From Ruania halotolerans (GTDB lineage: Bacteria; Actinomycetota; Actinomycetes; Actinomycetales; Beutenbergiaceae): DNA of 64,000 bases. The stretch spans positions 3,111,380-3,175,379 of the forward strand of contig NZ_CP088017.1 in the NCBI RefSeq assembly GCF_021049285.1. Direction: 5' to 3'. The notes beneath the pieces were generated by a model. That model did not search any database, was not told the DNA's origin, and was given only the letters and a program-made list of their open reading frames with translations. Position numbers and translations under genes: made by a program. This document shows positions 54,077-63,257 of this stretch, in pieces (within the stretch, counting starts at the first letter, position 1; each line of letters starts with the position of its first letter).

Positions 54077-55381
54077 CTACTCACTGGCCCGCTCTCCGAG
54101 CACCACATCCACGTCACGGTCCTGGCCGCCCTCGCGCACGGTCAGCGTGATCGTCTCCCCCGGAGCACGGGAACGGATCTTCACGATCAGCTCATCTGGT
54201 GCCGTCACCGGTTCACCGTCCATCGCCACGATCACGTCACCAGGTCGCAGACCGGCCTCATCGGCCGGCCCACCAGAGACAATGGCCTCGAGGTCGTCGT
54301 CGGACTCTTCGAGGACCTGCACGCCTTCGCCGCTGTACTGCCCGTTCAGCGTGGCCCCGATGATCGGGTAGGTCGCCTCCCCCGTATCGAGGAGCTGCTG
54401 GGCGGTACGCCGCACCTGAGTGCTCGGGATGGCGAATCCGAGTCCGACGCTTCCTGCTGCGGATCCGGACTGAGCGGTGGAGGCGATCGCGGAGTTCACC
54501 CCGATCACCTCACCCGAGGCGTTCACCAACGGCCCACCGGAGTTGCCCGGGTTGATCGCTGCGTCGGTCTGGATGGCGTTCAGGAAAGAGCTGCCTTCCT
54601 CACCCGGGATGCTCACCGGGCGGTCCAGGGCGCTGACGATCCCGGCCGTGACGGTGCCCTCAAGACCGAGTGGAGCGCCGATGGCCACCACCGGATCGCC
54701 GACCCGGAGCCCGTCGGAGTCGCCGAGCACGAGCGGCGTCAGATCCTCGCGGTCCACCTGCAGCACGGCGAGGTCGTAGTCGACAGTGGATCCGACCACC
54801 TCGGCCGTTTCCTGACTGCCGTCGGAGAAAACCACGGTCACGTCCTGCGCACCGGCGATCACGTGATGGTTGGTCACCACCACGCCGTCCTCACGGAGCA
54901 CGAAGCCACTCCCCGAGCCACCAACGCCACCGCCGCCGGTGCGGATGTAGACCGTGCTCGGCAGCACATCCGCGGCAATCCCCGCGACCGAGCCATCGCT
55001 GAGATCGCCCGGGCTCGCCGATGGGTTTCCTGCCGGGGCCGACGGCAGCGACGACGGCGCAGGCTCGTCGATGAGTTGCATGCCGCCGATCGCACCGGCG
55101 ATCAGTCCGACAAGCAGGCTCAGCAGCATCAGGAGGGCGACGACACCACCCCGCACGCCACGCCTGCCCCCGCGCTGATCGCGCTCGCTGCTCTCCGGCG
55201 GCCATGCGTCGGAGCTTCGCCGCGTCGGCGGAGCCGGCGCCGGGGGGTTCGCAGTGGTCCCGTACCCAGATGCTGCGACCGGCAACTGCCACGGCGTCTG
55301 TCCCGGTGCGGTGCTCGGCTGTCCCGGTGCGGTGCTCGGCTGTCCCTGGTGCGGCCCACTCGCCGTCGGCTCGTTTGTCAT
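54077..55381 (-). CDS. htrA: HtrA/DegP-family membrane-anchored serine protease with PDZ domain
   Basis: A 434-residue envelope protease. A Pro/Gln-rich cytosolic N terminus, which includes a duplicated QPSTAPG coded by two 21-bp direct repeats, is followed by a transmembrane segment (about residues 79-102). The trypsin-like domain has a catalytic His in VVTNHHVIAGA, Asp in DYDLAVLQVD and Ser in INPGNSGGPLVNA. A C-terminal PDZ domain spans about 335-425. It degrades misfolded envelope proteins under sigE control. The ATG overlaps the anti-sigma stop (ATGA). Confidence 0.93.
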   Translation of the reverse strand: MTNEPTASGPHQGQPSTAPGQPSTAPGQTPWQLPVAASGYGTTANPPAPAPPTRRSSDAWPPESSERDQRGGRRGVRGGVVALLMLLSLLVGLIAGAIGGMQLIDEPAPSSLPSAPAGNPSASPGDLSDGSVAGIAADVLPSTVYIRTGGGGVGGSGSGFVLREDGVVVTNHHVIAGAQDVTVVFSDGSQETAEVVGSTVDYDLAVLQVDREDLTPLVLGDSDGLRVGDPVVAIGAPLGLEGTVTAGIVSALDRPVSIPGEEGSSFLNAIQTDAAINPGNSGGPLVNASGEVIGVNSAIASTAQSGSAAGSVGLGFAIPSTQVRRTAQQLLDTGEATYPIIGATLNGQYSGEGVQVLEESDDDLEAIVSGGPADEAGLRPGDVIVAMDGEPVTAPDELIVKIRSRAPGETITLTVREGGQDRDVDVVLGERASE

Positions 55382-56271
55382 GAACCAGCGAGCAGGACGT
55401 GCAGACCGTTCGCGAGCCGGTCCACGACGCCGGAGTCGTCGGCCTCGGACATGCGCATGATCACCTCATGGGCCGCCGTCGGGTCTTCGCCGGAGGAGAC
55501 GGCGACGACGGAGCCGCCGCATTGCACGATCCACCAGTTCTCCGCGACCAGATACACCTCGTGGGGACCGACCTGCACCGGTTCGAGCGCCGCGACCATC
55601 GAAGTATCGAGTACGCCGCGCTGCTCCATCACGTGCACGACCGTGGCCCCGTCCACGAGGTCGAGCCGGAGGACTTGCCCGCCAGCATCGGCATTGTCCG
55701 CGACGCTGACGTTCTCCACTCGCATCCCCGCGGGTAAATCGCTCGGTGCCGACCACCCGGAGGCAGTCATCCACTCCAGCACAGTGCCGGAGATCTCCTC
55801 GCCGCCGGTGGTCGGAGAGCTATGACCGGCAGGGCTGACGTTGCCTAGGACCGGCATGGTGGTCAGGGCTGCTGGGTCCTTGAACGTGGGAACCATCGCG
55901 GTGAGATCATCAACCTGGCGTTGCTGGCCGCCAAGCACAAACAGGGCAATCGCGAACACGCCGGCTGAGGCAAGCGCACCGGAGATCACCCGCACCCGCG
56001 TGCCACGCACGGCGCGCTCCACCTCACCGGGCCCGGTACGCAGCGGCCCCGCGGTGGCTCCGGGGATGCTCAGCGCGAGCAACTTCTCGGTGAGATCCGG
56101 GTTGACCGGGACCGCTCGTGCCGCGCGTGCAGCATCCCGGCAGGAGCGCTCGGCGTCCACCCGGGAGCGGCACGCCGGACACTCCACGAGATGCTGCTCC
56201 ACCTTGGCCATGCGTGCTGGCGAGAGCTGCCCGTCGACGAACGGGGACACGAGGGGGCCCAAGTGGCTCAT
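55378..56271 (-). CDS. rseA: zinc-binding anti-sigma factor (RseA-type)
   Basis: A 297-residue anti-sigma factor. The N-terminal ZAS-like motif [10 protein letters not shown] (His 27, Cys 31, Cys 34) sits in a helical domain of about 70 residues. It is followed by a transmembrane segment (about 96-112) and an extracytoplasmic domain of unknown fold. By position it binds and inhibits the sigma factor encoded just upstream. The genes overlap by 4 bp on both sides. Confidence 0.9.
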   Translation of the reverse strand: MSHLGPLVSPFVDGQLSPARMAKVEQHLVECPACRSRVDAERSCRDAARAARAVPVNPDLTEKLLALSIPGATAGPLRTGPGEVERAVRGTRVRVISGALASAGVFAIALFVLGGQQRQVDDLTAMVPTFKDPAALTTMPVLGNVSPAGHSSPTTGGEEISGTVLEWMTASGWSAPSDLPAGMRVENVSVADNADAGGQVLRLDLVDGATVVHVMEQRGVLDTSMVAALEPVQVGPHEVYLVAENWWIVQCGGSVVAVSSGEDPTAAHEVIMRMSEADDSGVVDRLANGLHVLLAGS

Positions 56272-56987
56272 TCGGCCACTCCGGCGGCCGGAGCGGGCGG
56301 GGCGGCAAGCACAGCAGGAAGGGCGGGCGCGCTCGGGTCCTCGCGGCCCGGATCCGGCCCAGGGCCGACCAGCAACCCGCCGTCCGGAGCGCCGGGAGCG
56401 CGATGCGCCAGAGCGTTACGCAACTGGGCGCGGCCGCGGTGGATCCGGGATCGCACCGTGCCCATGGAGATGCCGAGAGTCGCACCGATCTCCTCGTAGG
56501 AGAGCCCTTCGATGTCGCAGAGCACCACGGCCGCTCGGTACTGAGGTTTGAGACCGTCCAACGCCGCCTGAATGTCGGTGTCGAGGTTCTCATGCTCGTA
56601 GCGTCGCTCCGGTGAACCGGACTCGCCGGTGGCGGGGAGGCGCTCGGCAGCGGGTCCGAGCGCATCGAACCGGATGCGCTTCTTGCGCCGCTGCCCATCC
56701 AGGAACAGGTTCGTGGTGATGCGGTGCAGCCAGCCCTGAAAGGTGCCCGGGGCGTAGGAGTTCAGCGAGCGGAACACGCGCACGAACACTTCCTGGGTCA
56801 GATCCTCGGCATCGGCCCGGTTCCCGGTGAGCCGGTACGCAAGCCGGTAGACCCGGTCGGAGTTCTCCCGCACGACCTGCTCCCAGGTGGGCGGCTGCCA
56901 ACCACCCGCAGAAGGATCGACGTCGGTGATCTCATTCGCGACGTCATCAGCGGCAACAGGAGTCATCGTATTCATGGCACCCACCAT
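56268..56987 (-). CDS. sigE: extracytoplasmic-function sigma factor SigE
   Basis: A 239-residue ECF sigma factor. Region 2 holds [20 protein letters not shown] and [19 protein letters not shown]. Region 4 holds [21 protein letters not shown] Pro/Ala-rich tail follows. GGAGGGG seven bases before the ATG at 56985-56987 supports this start over an ATG four codons later. The downstream order anti-sigma, htrA, tatB and the divergent O-methyltransferase match the M. tuberculosis sigE locus, which responds to envelope stress. Confidence 0.93.
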   Translation of the reverse strand: MVGAMNTMTPVAADDVANEITDVDPSAGGWQPPTWEQVVRENSDRVYRLAYRLTGNRADAEDLTQEVFVRVFRSLNSYAPGTFQGWLHRITTNLFLDGQRRKKRIRFDALGPAAERLPATGESGSPERRYEHENLDTDIQAALDGLKPQYRAAVVLCDIEGLSYEEIGATLGISMGTVRSRIHRGRAQLRNALAHRAPGAPDGGLLVGPGPDPGREDPSAPALPAVLAAPPAPAAGVAE

Positions 56988-57170
56988 GGTAAGTCCCCTC
57001 CCTGAGAATTGCCTGGGAGCCGAAGCCTCTTGGCCCTCCCCCCGACTGCCTGCCCACCTCATCCCGGGCACGTCCCGGACCCGCGAGGGCATCGGCGCTA
57101 CGATCGAGGGCACCATCAACCCCACACCGCCACGAACCGGCTCCGCCGGTGCCCCACCGGGAGGCCCACC

Positions 57171-57803
57171 ATCGCTGCCGACAAGGCCCAGAGCTGGGCC
57201 TACACCGAGGACTACCTCACCGAGCCCGAACAGACCCAACTCGCCCGTGGCCGAGCCGAGGAATTCGGGATCACTCCGGTCTCCCCAGGAACTGGTGCCG
57301 CATTGCGCATGCTCGCCGCGGCGTCGAAGGCACGCGCTGTGGCCGAAGTCGGTACCGGTACCGGCGTCTCCGGCCTGTGGCTGCTGGAAGGAATGCTCAC
57401 CGATGGTGTGCTCACCACGATCGACATCGAGGTGGAGCACCAGCGAGCGGCCAAGGAGACATTCGCTGCGGCTCAGATCCGCCCGACCCGCACCCGCACG
57501 ATCTCCGGGCGAGCCCTGGACGTGCTCCCCCGGCTGGCCGACGCGGCCTACGACATGGTGGTGATCGACGGCGACCCCGCCGAGGCAGCCGACGATGCCG
57601 ATCAGGCCATCCGGATGCTGCGCACCGGCGGAGTGCTTGCAGTGACCGATGCGCTCGCCCGCGATCGGGTGGCCGATCCGGCACGGCGCGACGAGCAGAC
57701 CGTCGCGATGCGCGAGTTGGGCCGACGCATTCGTGAAGATGAGCGACTCATCCCTACGCTGCTGCCGGTCGGCGACGGCCTGCTGGTAGCCATCGTCCGC
57801 TAA
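57171..57803 (+). CDS. class I O-methyltransferase (catechol-OMT fold), probable ATC start
   Basis: A 210-residue SAM-dependent methyltransferase. SAM motif I is [14 protein letters not shown], the acidic motif II is TTIDIEVEH, and [10 protein letters not shown] marks the metal/substrate site. Alignment from memory with actinobacterial homologues (an Rv1220c type divergent from sigE) places the start at DKAQSWAY. No ATG, GTG or TTG lies there; instead ATC (57171-57173) stands six bases after GGGAGG. The only upstream canonical-type start, a TTG near 57009, would add 54 poorly conserved residues and overlap the sigE upstream region. Substrate unknown. Confidence 0.82.
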   Translation: MAADKAQSWAYTEDYLTEPEQTQLARGRAEEFGITPVSPGTGAALRMLAAASKARAVAEVGTGTGVSGLWLLEGMLTDGVLTTIDIEVEHQRAAKETFAAAQIRPTRTRTISGRALDVLPRLADAAYDMVVIDGDPAEAADDADQAIRMLRTGGVLAVTDALARDRVADPARRDEQTVAMRELGRRIREDERLIPTLLPVGDGLLVAIVR

Positions 57804-57817
57804 TCCCCGCTCGGCGC

Positions 57818-59341
57818 TCAGGTGAGCGACTGCAGCCAGCGGAACAGTAAGCGCGCACCGAAGCCTGTGGCACCCTCATTCACTTCGTGCTCGGGCTTGG
57901 GAGCACGCCCCGGTCCGGCGATGTCCAGGTGAGCCCACGCCCCGGATCCTGCGAACTGCTGCAGGAACAGGGCCGCAGTGATCGATCCCCCGCCCACCGA
58001 GGAATCGGTGGCGATGTGGCACAGATCCGCCACCGTCGAATCCAGCGCGGTGCGGTACTCCTGCACCAACGGCATCGCCCACACCTGCTCCCCGGTCCGC
58101 TCGGCAGCCGCTTCCAGCCCGGCCCGGAGGTGATCGTCGGTGGCGTACAAGGCGGCGTGCCGCTTGCCCAGCCCCAGGCTGGCAGCACCGGTCAGCGTCG
58201 CGACGTCCACGAGGGCGCTGGGCGCATACTCGGTGCGCGCCCAGGCCATCGCATCGGCGAGAACCATGCGACCCTCGGCGTCGGTGTTCCCGATCTCCAC
58301 CGTGGTGCCATCGACCATCTCGACAACATCGCCGGGCCGGTAGGACGCTGCACCGACGGCATTCTCAGCCAACGGCAGCACGGCGATGACTCGCACCGCA
58401 AGCCCGGCGCGCGCGGCGCCCAGCACTGCGCCGAGCACGGCGGCCGCGCCGGCCATGTCGGTCTTCATCGGAATCATCGCCTCGCGCGGCTTCAGTGAGA
58501 TGCCGCCGGTGTCGTAGGTGATGCCCTTGCCCACCAGGACGACAGGCGCACCATTCGTGGCGCCGGAGCCCGGGTGCTCCACGGTCACCAGGCGCGCCGG
58601 GCTGTCCGAGCCTCCGCCCACGGCGAGGATCCCGCCGAACCCGTGTTCAGCGAGCCAGCGCTCATCGTGGACCTGCACCTGGAGCCCGGTGTCCTGGGCG
58701 AGTTCGCGTGCCTGCCCGGCCATCCACTGCGGGTTTTTCACGTTCGACGGCGTCGCCGCCAGCCGGCGCGCCACCAGGGTCGTCTCGGCCGCCACGGCGC
58801 CTTCCGCCACCGCGGTGGCGATTCCCTCGGACTCGCTGCACAGCGTCAGTGCAGCAAGCGGCGACACTCGATCGGCAGCGGAGCCCAGGGACGGAGGCGA
58901 GTAGGCACCCAGTAGGACACCCTCGACGAACGAGGCAGCGGCGTCGTCAAGCAGCGTCGACAATACGATCGCGGCATGGTCGCACCCGGCGGTGGCCCGG
59001 GCAAGTGCGGCGCCGGCCCGGCGCGCGGACCGCTGCGTACCGTCACCCACGCCGAGAAAGACCACCCGCCGTGGCAGCCCGGCCCACGCGGCCACCGGAG
59101 GAAGTGGCGCCACCACCGCCTCCCCGGCGGCCCCGGTCGCGCCAGCCGACGCGGCCCACTCGGCGAACTCGATTCCGTACGCCGGCACCGCAGCGACCCG
59201 AAGGGAGACCGAGCCTGCGCCGTCGGGGCGATCGTGACCGGAAGCCAGAGCAAGCACCAGCGTGCTCTGCTCACCCCAGTCGCGCAGGTCATCCGCGCCA
59301 GGAGCGGCAGGTCCGGCAGTGAGTGTGGGGCCGTGAGCCAT
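57818..59341 (-). CDS. pepA: leucyl aminopeptidase (M17)
   Basis: A 507-residue cytosolic exopeptidase. The signature [14 protein letters not shown] (about residues 332-345) supplies metal ligands, [15 protein letters not shown] the active-site Lys and Asp, and [14 protein letters not shown] a further Asp. The N-terminal ~170 residues form the macro-domain-like part. It is on the minus strand, convergent with the methyltransferase and 2 bp after the DUF3117 gene, so co-transcription is likely. Confidence 0.94.
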   Translation of the reverse strand: MAHGPTLTAGPAAPGADDLRDWGEQSTLVLALASGHDRPDGAGSVSLRVAAVPAYGIEFAEWAASAGATGAAGEAVVAPLPPVAAWAGLPRRVVFLGVGDGTQRSARRAGAALARATAGCDHAAIVLSTLLDDAAASFVEGVLLGAYSPPSLGSAADRVSPLAALTLCSESEGIATAVAEGAVAAETTLVARRLAATPSNVKNPQWMAGQARELAQDTGLQVQVHDERWLAEHGFGGILAVGGGSDSPARLVTVEHPGSGATNGAPVVLVGKGITYDTGGISLKPREAMIPMKTDMAGAAAVLGAVLGAARAGLAVRVIAVLPLAENAVGAASYRPGDVVEMVDGTTVEIGNTDAEGRMVLADAMAWARTEYAPSALVDVATLTGAASLGLGKRHAALYATDDHLRAGLEAAAERTGEQVWAMPLVQEYRTALDSTVADLCHIATDSSVGGGSITAALFLQQFAGSGAWAHLDIAGPGRAPKPEHEVNEGATGFGARLLFRWLQSLT

Positions 59342-59343
59342 CC

Positions 59344-59511
59344 TCAGCCGGCGACGGCGGAGAGCGCGGCGCTCAGTTCATCGGCCTCAGTGGGCTTGAG
59401 TTCGACCACGAGACGACCACCGCCTTCGAGTGGCACGCGCATGATGATCCCACGGCCCTCCTTGGTGACCTCGAGTGGTCCGTCACCGGTTCTGGGCTTC
59501 ATGGCGGCCAT
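59344..59511 (-). CDS. DUF3117 small protein
   Basis: A 55-residue protein that is nearly the whole DUF3117 consensus: MAAMKPRTGDGPLEVTKEGR, then a basic-to-acidic beta-rich region ending ELKPTEADELSAAL. The ATG at 59509-59511 has GGGAG eight bases upstream; longer in-frame starts are not needed. It is highly conserved in actinobacteria (Rv1211 type) and of unknown function. Confidence 0.93.
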   Translation of the reverse strand: MAAMKPRTGDGPLEVTKEGRGIIMRVPLEGGGRLVVELKPTEADELSAALSAVAG

Positions 59512-59515
59512 AGGG

Positions 59516-59773
59516 TTACTCCCTGTTCTCAGTGCGTGATGCGCCTCGGCGGTCGCGGGTTCGGTGACCCCCAAGCGACCCGCCAGTGGTGCTGTTCATG
59601 TCCCATTCTATGCCAGGTGTGACCCAGGACTCCATCACCTGCGGATCGCCGGCCTGAGGTTCGGGATCGTCGAAGGTCACCGCCCACCGGCCGCTGGAGA
59701 GGGCGACTGCCACACACGCCACGGCAGCGCATACCCCGGCCAGCATCCAGGTGATAGCGGTGACCCAGCCCAT
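59516..59773 (-). CDS. small single-pass membrane protein
   Basis: An 85-residue protein with one N-terminal hydrophobic helix (about residues 4-26, AITWMLAGVCAAVACVAVAL) and a short hydrophilic tail. GAGGA five nucleotides before the ATG supports the start. It lies between the LOG and DUF3117 genes with only a few bases either side, so it belongs to the same transcript. No recognised family. Confidence 0.65.
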   Translation of the reverse strand: MGWVTAITWMLAGVCAAVACVAVALSSGRWAVTFDDPEPQAGDPQVMESWVTPGIEWDMNSTTGGSLGGHRTRDRRGASRTENRE

Positions 59774-59780
59774 CAGATCC

Positions 59781-60584
59781 TCACTCGGGCCCGGCCGCGC
59801 CCGCCTGCGCGGCGGCCTCCGCGGCCTCGGCCATCTCCTGGCGTCGCCTGCTCCGATTCGCCTTGACCACCACGTCCACGGCTTCGGCCGGATCATCGGT
59901 GAGATGTAGCAGATCCAGGTCGTGGGAGGAGATCGTGCCGCGGCCCGCGAGCGAGTGCCGGATCCAGTCGATCAGCCCACCCCAAAATTGCGTACCCACC
60001 AGCACGATCGGGAACCGTTTGACCTTCTGCGTCTGCACCAGGGTCAGCGCCTCGAACAGTTCGTCCAGCGTGCCGTAGCCACCCGGGAGCACGATGAATC
60101 CCTCGGAGTACTTCACGAACATCATCTTCCGGGCGAAGAAATACCGGAAGTTCACCCCGAGGTCGACGTACTCATTCAGGCCCTGCTCGAACGGAAGCTC
60201 AATGCCGAGGCCCACGGAGATGCCGTCGGCGTCGTGCGCTCCCTTGTTGGCGGCCTCCATCACCCCTGGTCCGCCTCCGGTGATCACGGCGTAGCCGGCC
60301 TCGACAATGTGGCGGGCCACCTGCTGGGCGAGGTCGTACTCGGCATCCTCGGGGCGCATCCGCGCCGAACCGAACACGCTGACGGCGGGCCCAAGCTCGG
60401 CGAGTGCACCAAAGCCCTCCACGAACTCGGACTGGATCCGCAACACCCGCCATGGGTCGGAGTGCACCCAGTCGGCACCTTCGGACGGCTCCAGGAGCCG
60501 CTCGTCGGTCGTCTTCTCCGGAATCTGCCGGCCCCGTAACTGGACGGGCCCCTTCCAGTAGTGGCGCTTACGTTCGCGGCTCAT
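59781..60584 (-). CDS. LOG family protein (TIGR00730, cytokinin riboside phosphoribohydrolase-like)
   Basis: A 267-residue Rossmann-like protein with the LOG motif PGGYGTLDELFE (about residues 163-174) and GGGPGVMEAANKGAH (about 99-113). LOG enzymes remove ribose 5-phosphate from nucleotide monophosphates. The N-terminal ~55 residues are an extension typical of the actinobacterial TIGR00730 subgroup. GGAGAGGAG precedes the ATG, which overlaps the dapE stop (ATGA). Confidence 0.9.
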   Translation of the reverse strand: MSRERKRHYWKGPVQLRGRQIPEKTTDERLLEPSEGADWVHSDPWRVLRIQSEFVEGFGALAELGPAVSVFGSARMRPEDAEYDLAQQVARHIVEAGYAVITGGGPGVMEAANKGAHDADGISVGLGIELPFEQGLNEYVDLGVNFRYFFARKMMFVKYSEGFIVLPGGYGTLDELFEALTLVQTQKVKRFPIVLVGTQFWGGLIDWIRHSLAGRGTISSHDLDLLHLTDDPAEAVDVVVKANRSRRRQEMAEAAEAAAQAGAAGPE

Positions 60585-61729
60585 CGGACGCTCCTCTCCT
60601 CGCCCGGGCCATCGGCCGGGGCGGTCAACCAGGCGGCCAGCGCGGTCGCACAGGTACGGATCTGCTCGGTGGGGGTGTGTTCGTCGTCGGCATGCGCCAG
60701 CGAGGGGTCGCCGGGGCCGAAGTTGACCGCGGGTACTCCGAGCTCACTGAACCGCGCCACATCGGTCCAGCCGTACTTCGGGCCCAGCTGCCCCCCAGTC
60801 ACCGCCGTGACGGCCGCGGTGAACTCGCGCGCGGCCGGTGAGTCCATCCCGGGGCGCGCGCCTGGCGAGGAATCGGTCAGCTCCACGTCGTACCCGTCGA
60901 ACAGCTCACGCACATGCGCGTAGGCCTGCTCCACACTCGCCGAGGGCGCGAAGCGGTAGTTCACGGTGACGACGCACTCATCGGGGATCATATTCGTGGC
61001 GATCCCGCCGCGGATGCCGACGGCGTTCATCCCCTCCCGGTAGACGAGACCGTCCACCTCCACCTCGGCGGGGGTGTAGTCGGCCAGTCGGGTGAGGATC
61101 GCGGCGGCGTCATGAATCGCGTTGTGTCCCTTCCATGCGCGGGCCGAATGTGCCGTCGTCCCGTGCGTGCGCACCTCCACGCGGAGGGTGCCATTGCAGC
61201 CGCCCTCGATCCCGCCGCCGGTGGGCTCGCCGAGCACGGCGAAGTCACCGGCGAGCCAGTCCGGGTGCGTACGCGCCACACGGCCGAGCCCATTCAGCGA
61301 CGCCTCGACCTCCTCGTGGTCGTAGAAGACCCAGGTGACGTCCACACCCGGCTCGGCGAGCGTGACTGCCAGGTGCAGGGCCACGCCGACGCCGCCCTTC
61401 ATGTCCACAGTGCCGCGCCCCCAGAGGATCTCCTGACCGTCACGTTCGAGGAGCTCGGTGGGTAGGTTGTCCTGGATCGGCACCGTGTCCAGGTGTCCGG
61501 CGATCACCACCCTGCGGTCTCGGCCCAGGTGGGTGCGGGCGACCACCGTGTCACCGTCGCGGAGCACCTCGAGATGGTCAGCGCTGAGCAGCACATCCTC
61601 GACGGCGTTCGCGAGCGCGGTCTCATTCCCGCTGACGCTGGAGATATCGCAGATCGCGCGGGTCAGAGTGACCGGATCGACCTCGCGAGGGTCAGGCAGG
61701 ACGGCCGGTGGGGCCGGGGCATCAGGCAT
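60581..61729 (-). CDS. dapE: succinyl-diaminopimelate desuccinylase
   Basis: A 382-residue M20 amidohydrolase in lysine/diaminopimelate synthesis. Zinc ligands are His in IAGHLDTVP, Asp in GTVDMKGG, the Glu pair in YDHEEVEASLNG, Glu in VLGEPTGGG and a C-terminal His in SLAHADDEHT. The Asp-Met-Lys motif and GWTDVARF are typical of actinobacterial DapE. It is followed without a gap by the LOG gene, the same order as in streptomycetes. Confidence 0.92.
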   Translation of the reverse strand: MPDAPAPPAVLPDPREVDPVTLTRAICDISSVSGNETALANAVEDVLLSADHLEVLRDGDTVVARTHLGRDRRVVIAGHLDTVPIQDNLPTELLERDGQEILWGRGTVDMKGGVGVALHLAVTLAEPGVDVTWVFYDHEEVEASLNGLGRVARTHPDWLAGDFAVLGEPTGGGIEGGCNGTLRVEVRTHGTTAHSARAWKGHNAIHDAAAILTRLADYTPAEVEVDGLVYREGMNAVGIRGGIATNMIPDECVVTVNYRFAPSASVEQAYAHVRELFDGYDVELTDSSPGARPGMDSPAAREFTAAVTAVTGGQLGPKYGWTDVARFSELGVPAVNFGPGDPSLAHADDEHTPTEQIRTCATALAAWLTAPADGPGEERSVR

Positions 61730-61762
61730 GGTCCGAGCCTATCCACCAGCCGCCGCGGCAAC

Positions 61763-63220
61763 TTACGAACGCGCGTCGTGCAGCGTGCGCGCGGCTTCTG
61801 CGATCGATCCGGACAACGACGGGTACACCGTGAATGCCCCCGCCACCTGGTCCACAGTGAGCCGGTTCGAGATCGCCAGGGTGATCGGGAAAATCAACTC
61901 GCTCGCCCGCGGCGCCACCACCACGCCACCGATCACGGTACCGGAGGAGCGGCGGGAGAAGAGTTTCACGAAGCCCTCCGAGATGCCGAGCATCTTCGCT
62001 CGTGGGTTGCGCGCTAGCGGCAGCGTCGTCACGGCGCCGTTCACCTCGCCGGATTCGATGCGGTGCTGGGGAATCCCGACCGTCGCGATCTCCGGTGCGG
62101 TGAAGATGTTGGCGGAGACCTGGCCGAGATCGAGCGGAGAGACGGCGTCACCCAGAGAGTGCCACATCGCGATCCGCCCCTGCATGGCTGCCACGGAGGC
62201 CAATGGCAGCACACCCGTGCAGTCGCCGGCGGCATAGACGCCGCGCACCGTGGTGCGGGAGACCCGGTCCACCTGGATGTGTCCGGCGTCGTTCACGGCC
62301 ACCCCGGTCTCGGCGAGGCCGAGGTCTTCGGTGTTCGGCACGCCACCGACGGCGATGAGGCAGTGGGACCCGGAGACCACTCGACCATCGGTCAGCTCGA
62401 CCTCAACGCCGTTCTCCGTGCGGCGCGCTGATGCCGCACGGGACCGAGACAGCACCTCCATCCCGCGGCGCTTGAACACCTGCTCGATCAGTTCGGCGGC
62501 GTCGGCGTCCTCCCCGGGCAGCACCCGGTCCCTGCTGGAGACCAGCACCACATCGGCCCCAAGGGCGTTGTAGGCACCGGCGAACTCGGCCCCGGTGACC
62601 CCGGAGCCGACCACGATGAGCCGTTCGGGGGCCTCGGTGAGGTGGTACAGCTGCGTCCAGGTAAGGATCCGCTCCCCGTCTGGTTGCGCCGTCGGGAGTT
62701 CACGCGGCCGGGCGCCGGTGGCAAGCAGCACCACATCGGCGGGTAGTTTCATGTCACCGTGCGCCGTCGTCGCGACGACCTGGTGCGGTCCGTCGATCCG
62801 GCCGGTGCCGTCGACGAGGCGCACGCCCTCTCGCTCGAGGCGGGTGCGGATATCCGTGCTCTGCTTGTTCGCCAGCGCGACCACCCGGGCGTTGACCGTG
62901 GCGAAGGCCGCCTCGAATGAGACTTGCTCATCACCGCGCGGCCGGATGCCGAGCTCGCTCGCACTCTCAGTGAGGGTCATCCACTCGGCCGTGGCGATCA
63001 GCGTCTTGGAGGGGACCACATCGGTGAGCACGGCCGAGCCGCCCACCCCTTGGCGCTCCACCAAGGTGACGTCGGCCCCGAGCTGGCTGGCCACGAGGGC
63101 CGCCTCATAGCCGCCAGGGCCCCCGCCGACGATCACCACGCGGGAGCCTGCGCGGGTGCTGGAGCGGCCGACGCCACTGCTCTGCTCGGCGGGTACTGGT
63201 GCATCGGGAGTCGTCGTCAC
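61763..63220 (-). CDS. lpdA: LpdA-type NAD(P)H-quinone dehydrogenase
   Basis: A 485-residue flavoprotein of the disulfide reductase fold. The FAD motif is VIVGGGPGGYEAALVA (about residues 29-44) and the NAD motif is IVVGSGVTGAEFAGAY. The redox CxxxxC pair is absent: the equivalent stretch reads GVGGSAVLTDVVPSKTLI. It therefore cannot be a lipoamide dehydrogenase and matches the quinone-reducing LpdA (Rv3303c) group. The GTG start lies just after CACAATGAACGG, so a leaderless message is possible. It is divergent from the nucleoside phosphorylase gene with only 37 bp between. Confidence 0.9.
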   Translation of the reverse strand: MTTTPDAPVPAEQSSGVGRSSTRAGSRVVIVGGGPGGYEAALVASQLGADVTLVERQGVGGSAVLTDVVPSKTLIATAEWMTLTESASELGIRPRGDEQVSFEAAFATVNARVVALANKQSTDIRTRLEREGVRLVDGTGRIDGPHQVVATTAHGDMKLPADVVLLATGARPRELPTAQPDGERILTWTQLYHLTEAPERLIVVGSGVTGAEFAGAYNALGADVVLVSSRDRVLPGEDADAAELIEQVFKRRGMEVLSRSRAASARRTENGVEVELTDGRVVSGSHCLIAVGGVPNTEDLGLAETGVAVNDAGHIQVDRVSRTTVRGVYAAGDCTGVLPLASVAAMQGRIAMWHSLGDAVSPLDLGQVSANIFTAPEIATVGIPQHRIESGEVNGAVTTLPLARNPRAKMLGISEGFVKLFSRRSSGTVIGGVVVAPRASELIFPITLAISNRLTVDQVAGAFTVYPSLSGSIAEAARTLHDARS

Positions 63221-63244
63221 CCGTTCATTGTGCCTGCTGGGCGG

Positions 63245-63250
63245 TATCTT
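63245..63250 (+). promoter_or_regulatory. -10 box of a leaderless nucleoside phosphorylase transcript
   Basis: TATCTT at 63245-63250 is followed by seven bases and then the GTG start, so transcription would begin at the start codon. No clear -35 box is visible in the 37-bp gap to lpdA. Confidence 0.45.
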
Positions 63251-63257
63251 CGAGCGC

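Noticed and set aside
55300-55350. 21-bp direct repeat near the start of htrA
   Set aside because: It lies inside the coding sequence and encodes a duplicated QPSTAPG in the disordered N terminus; not a regulatory array.
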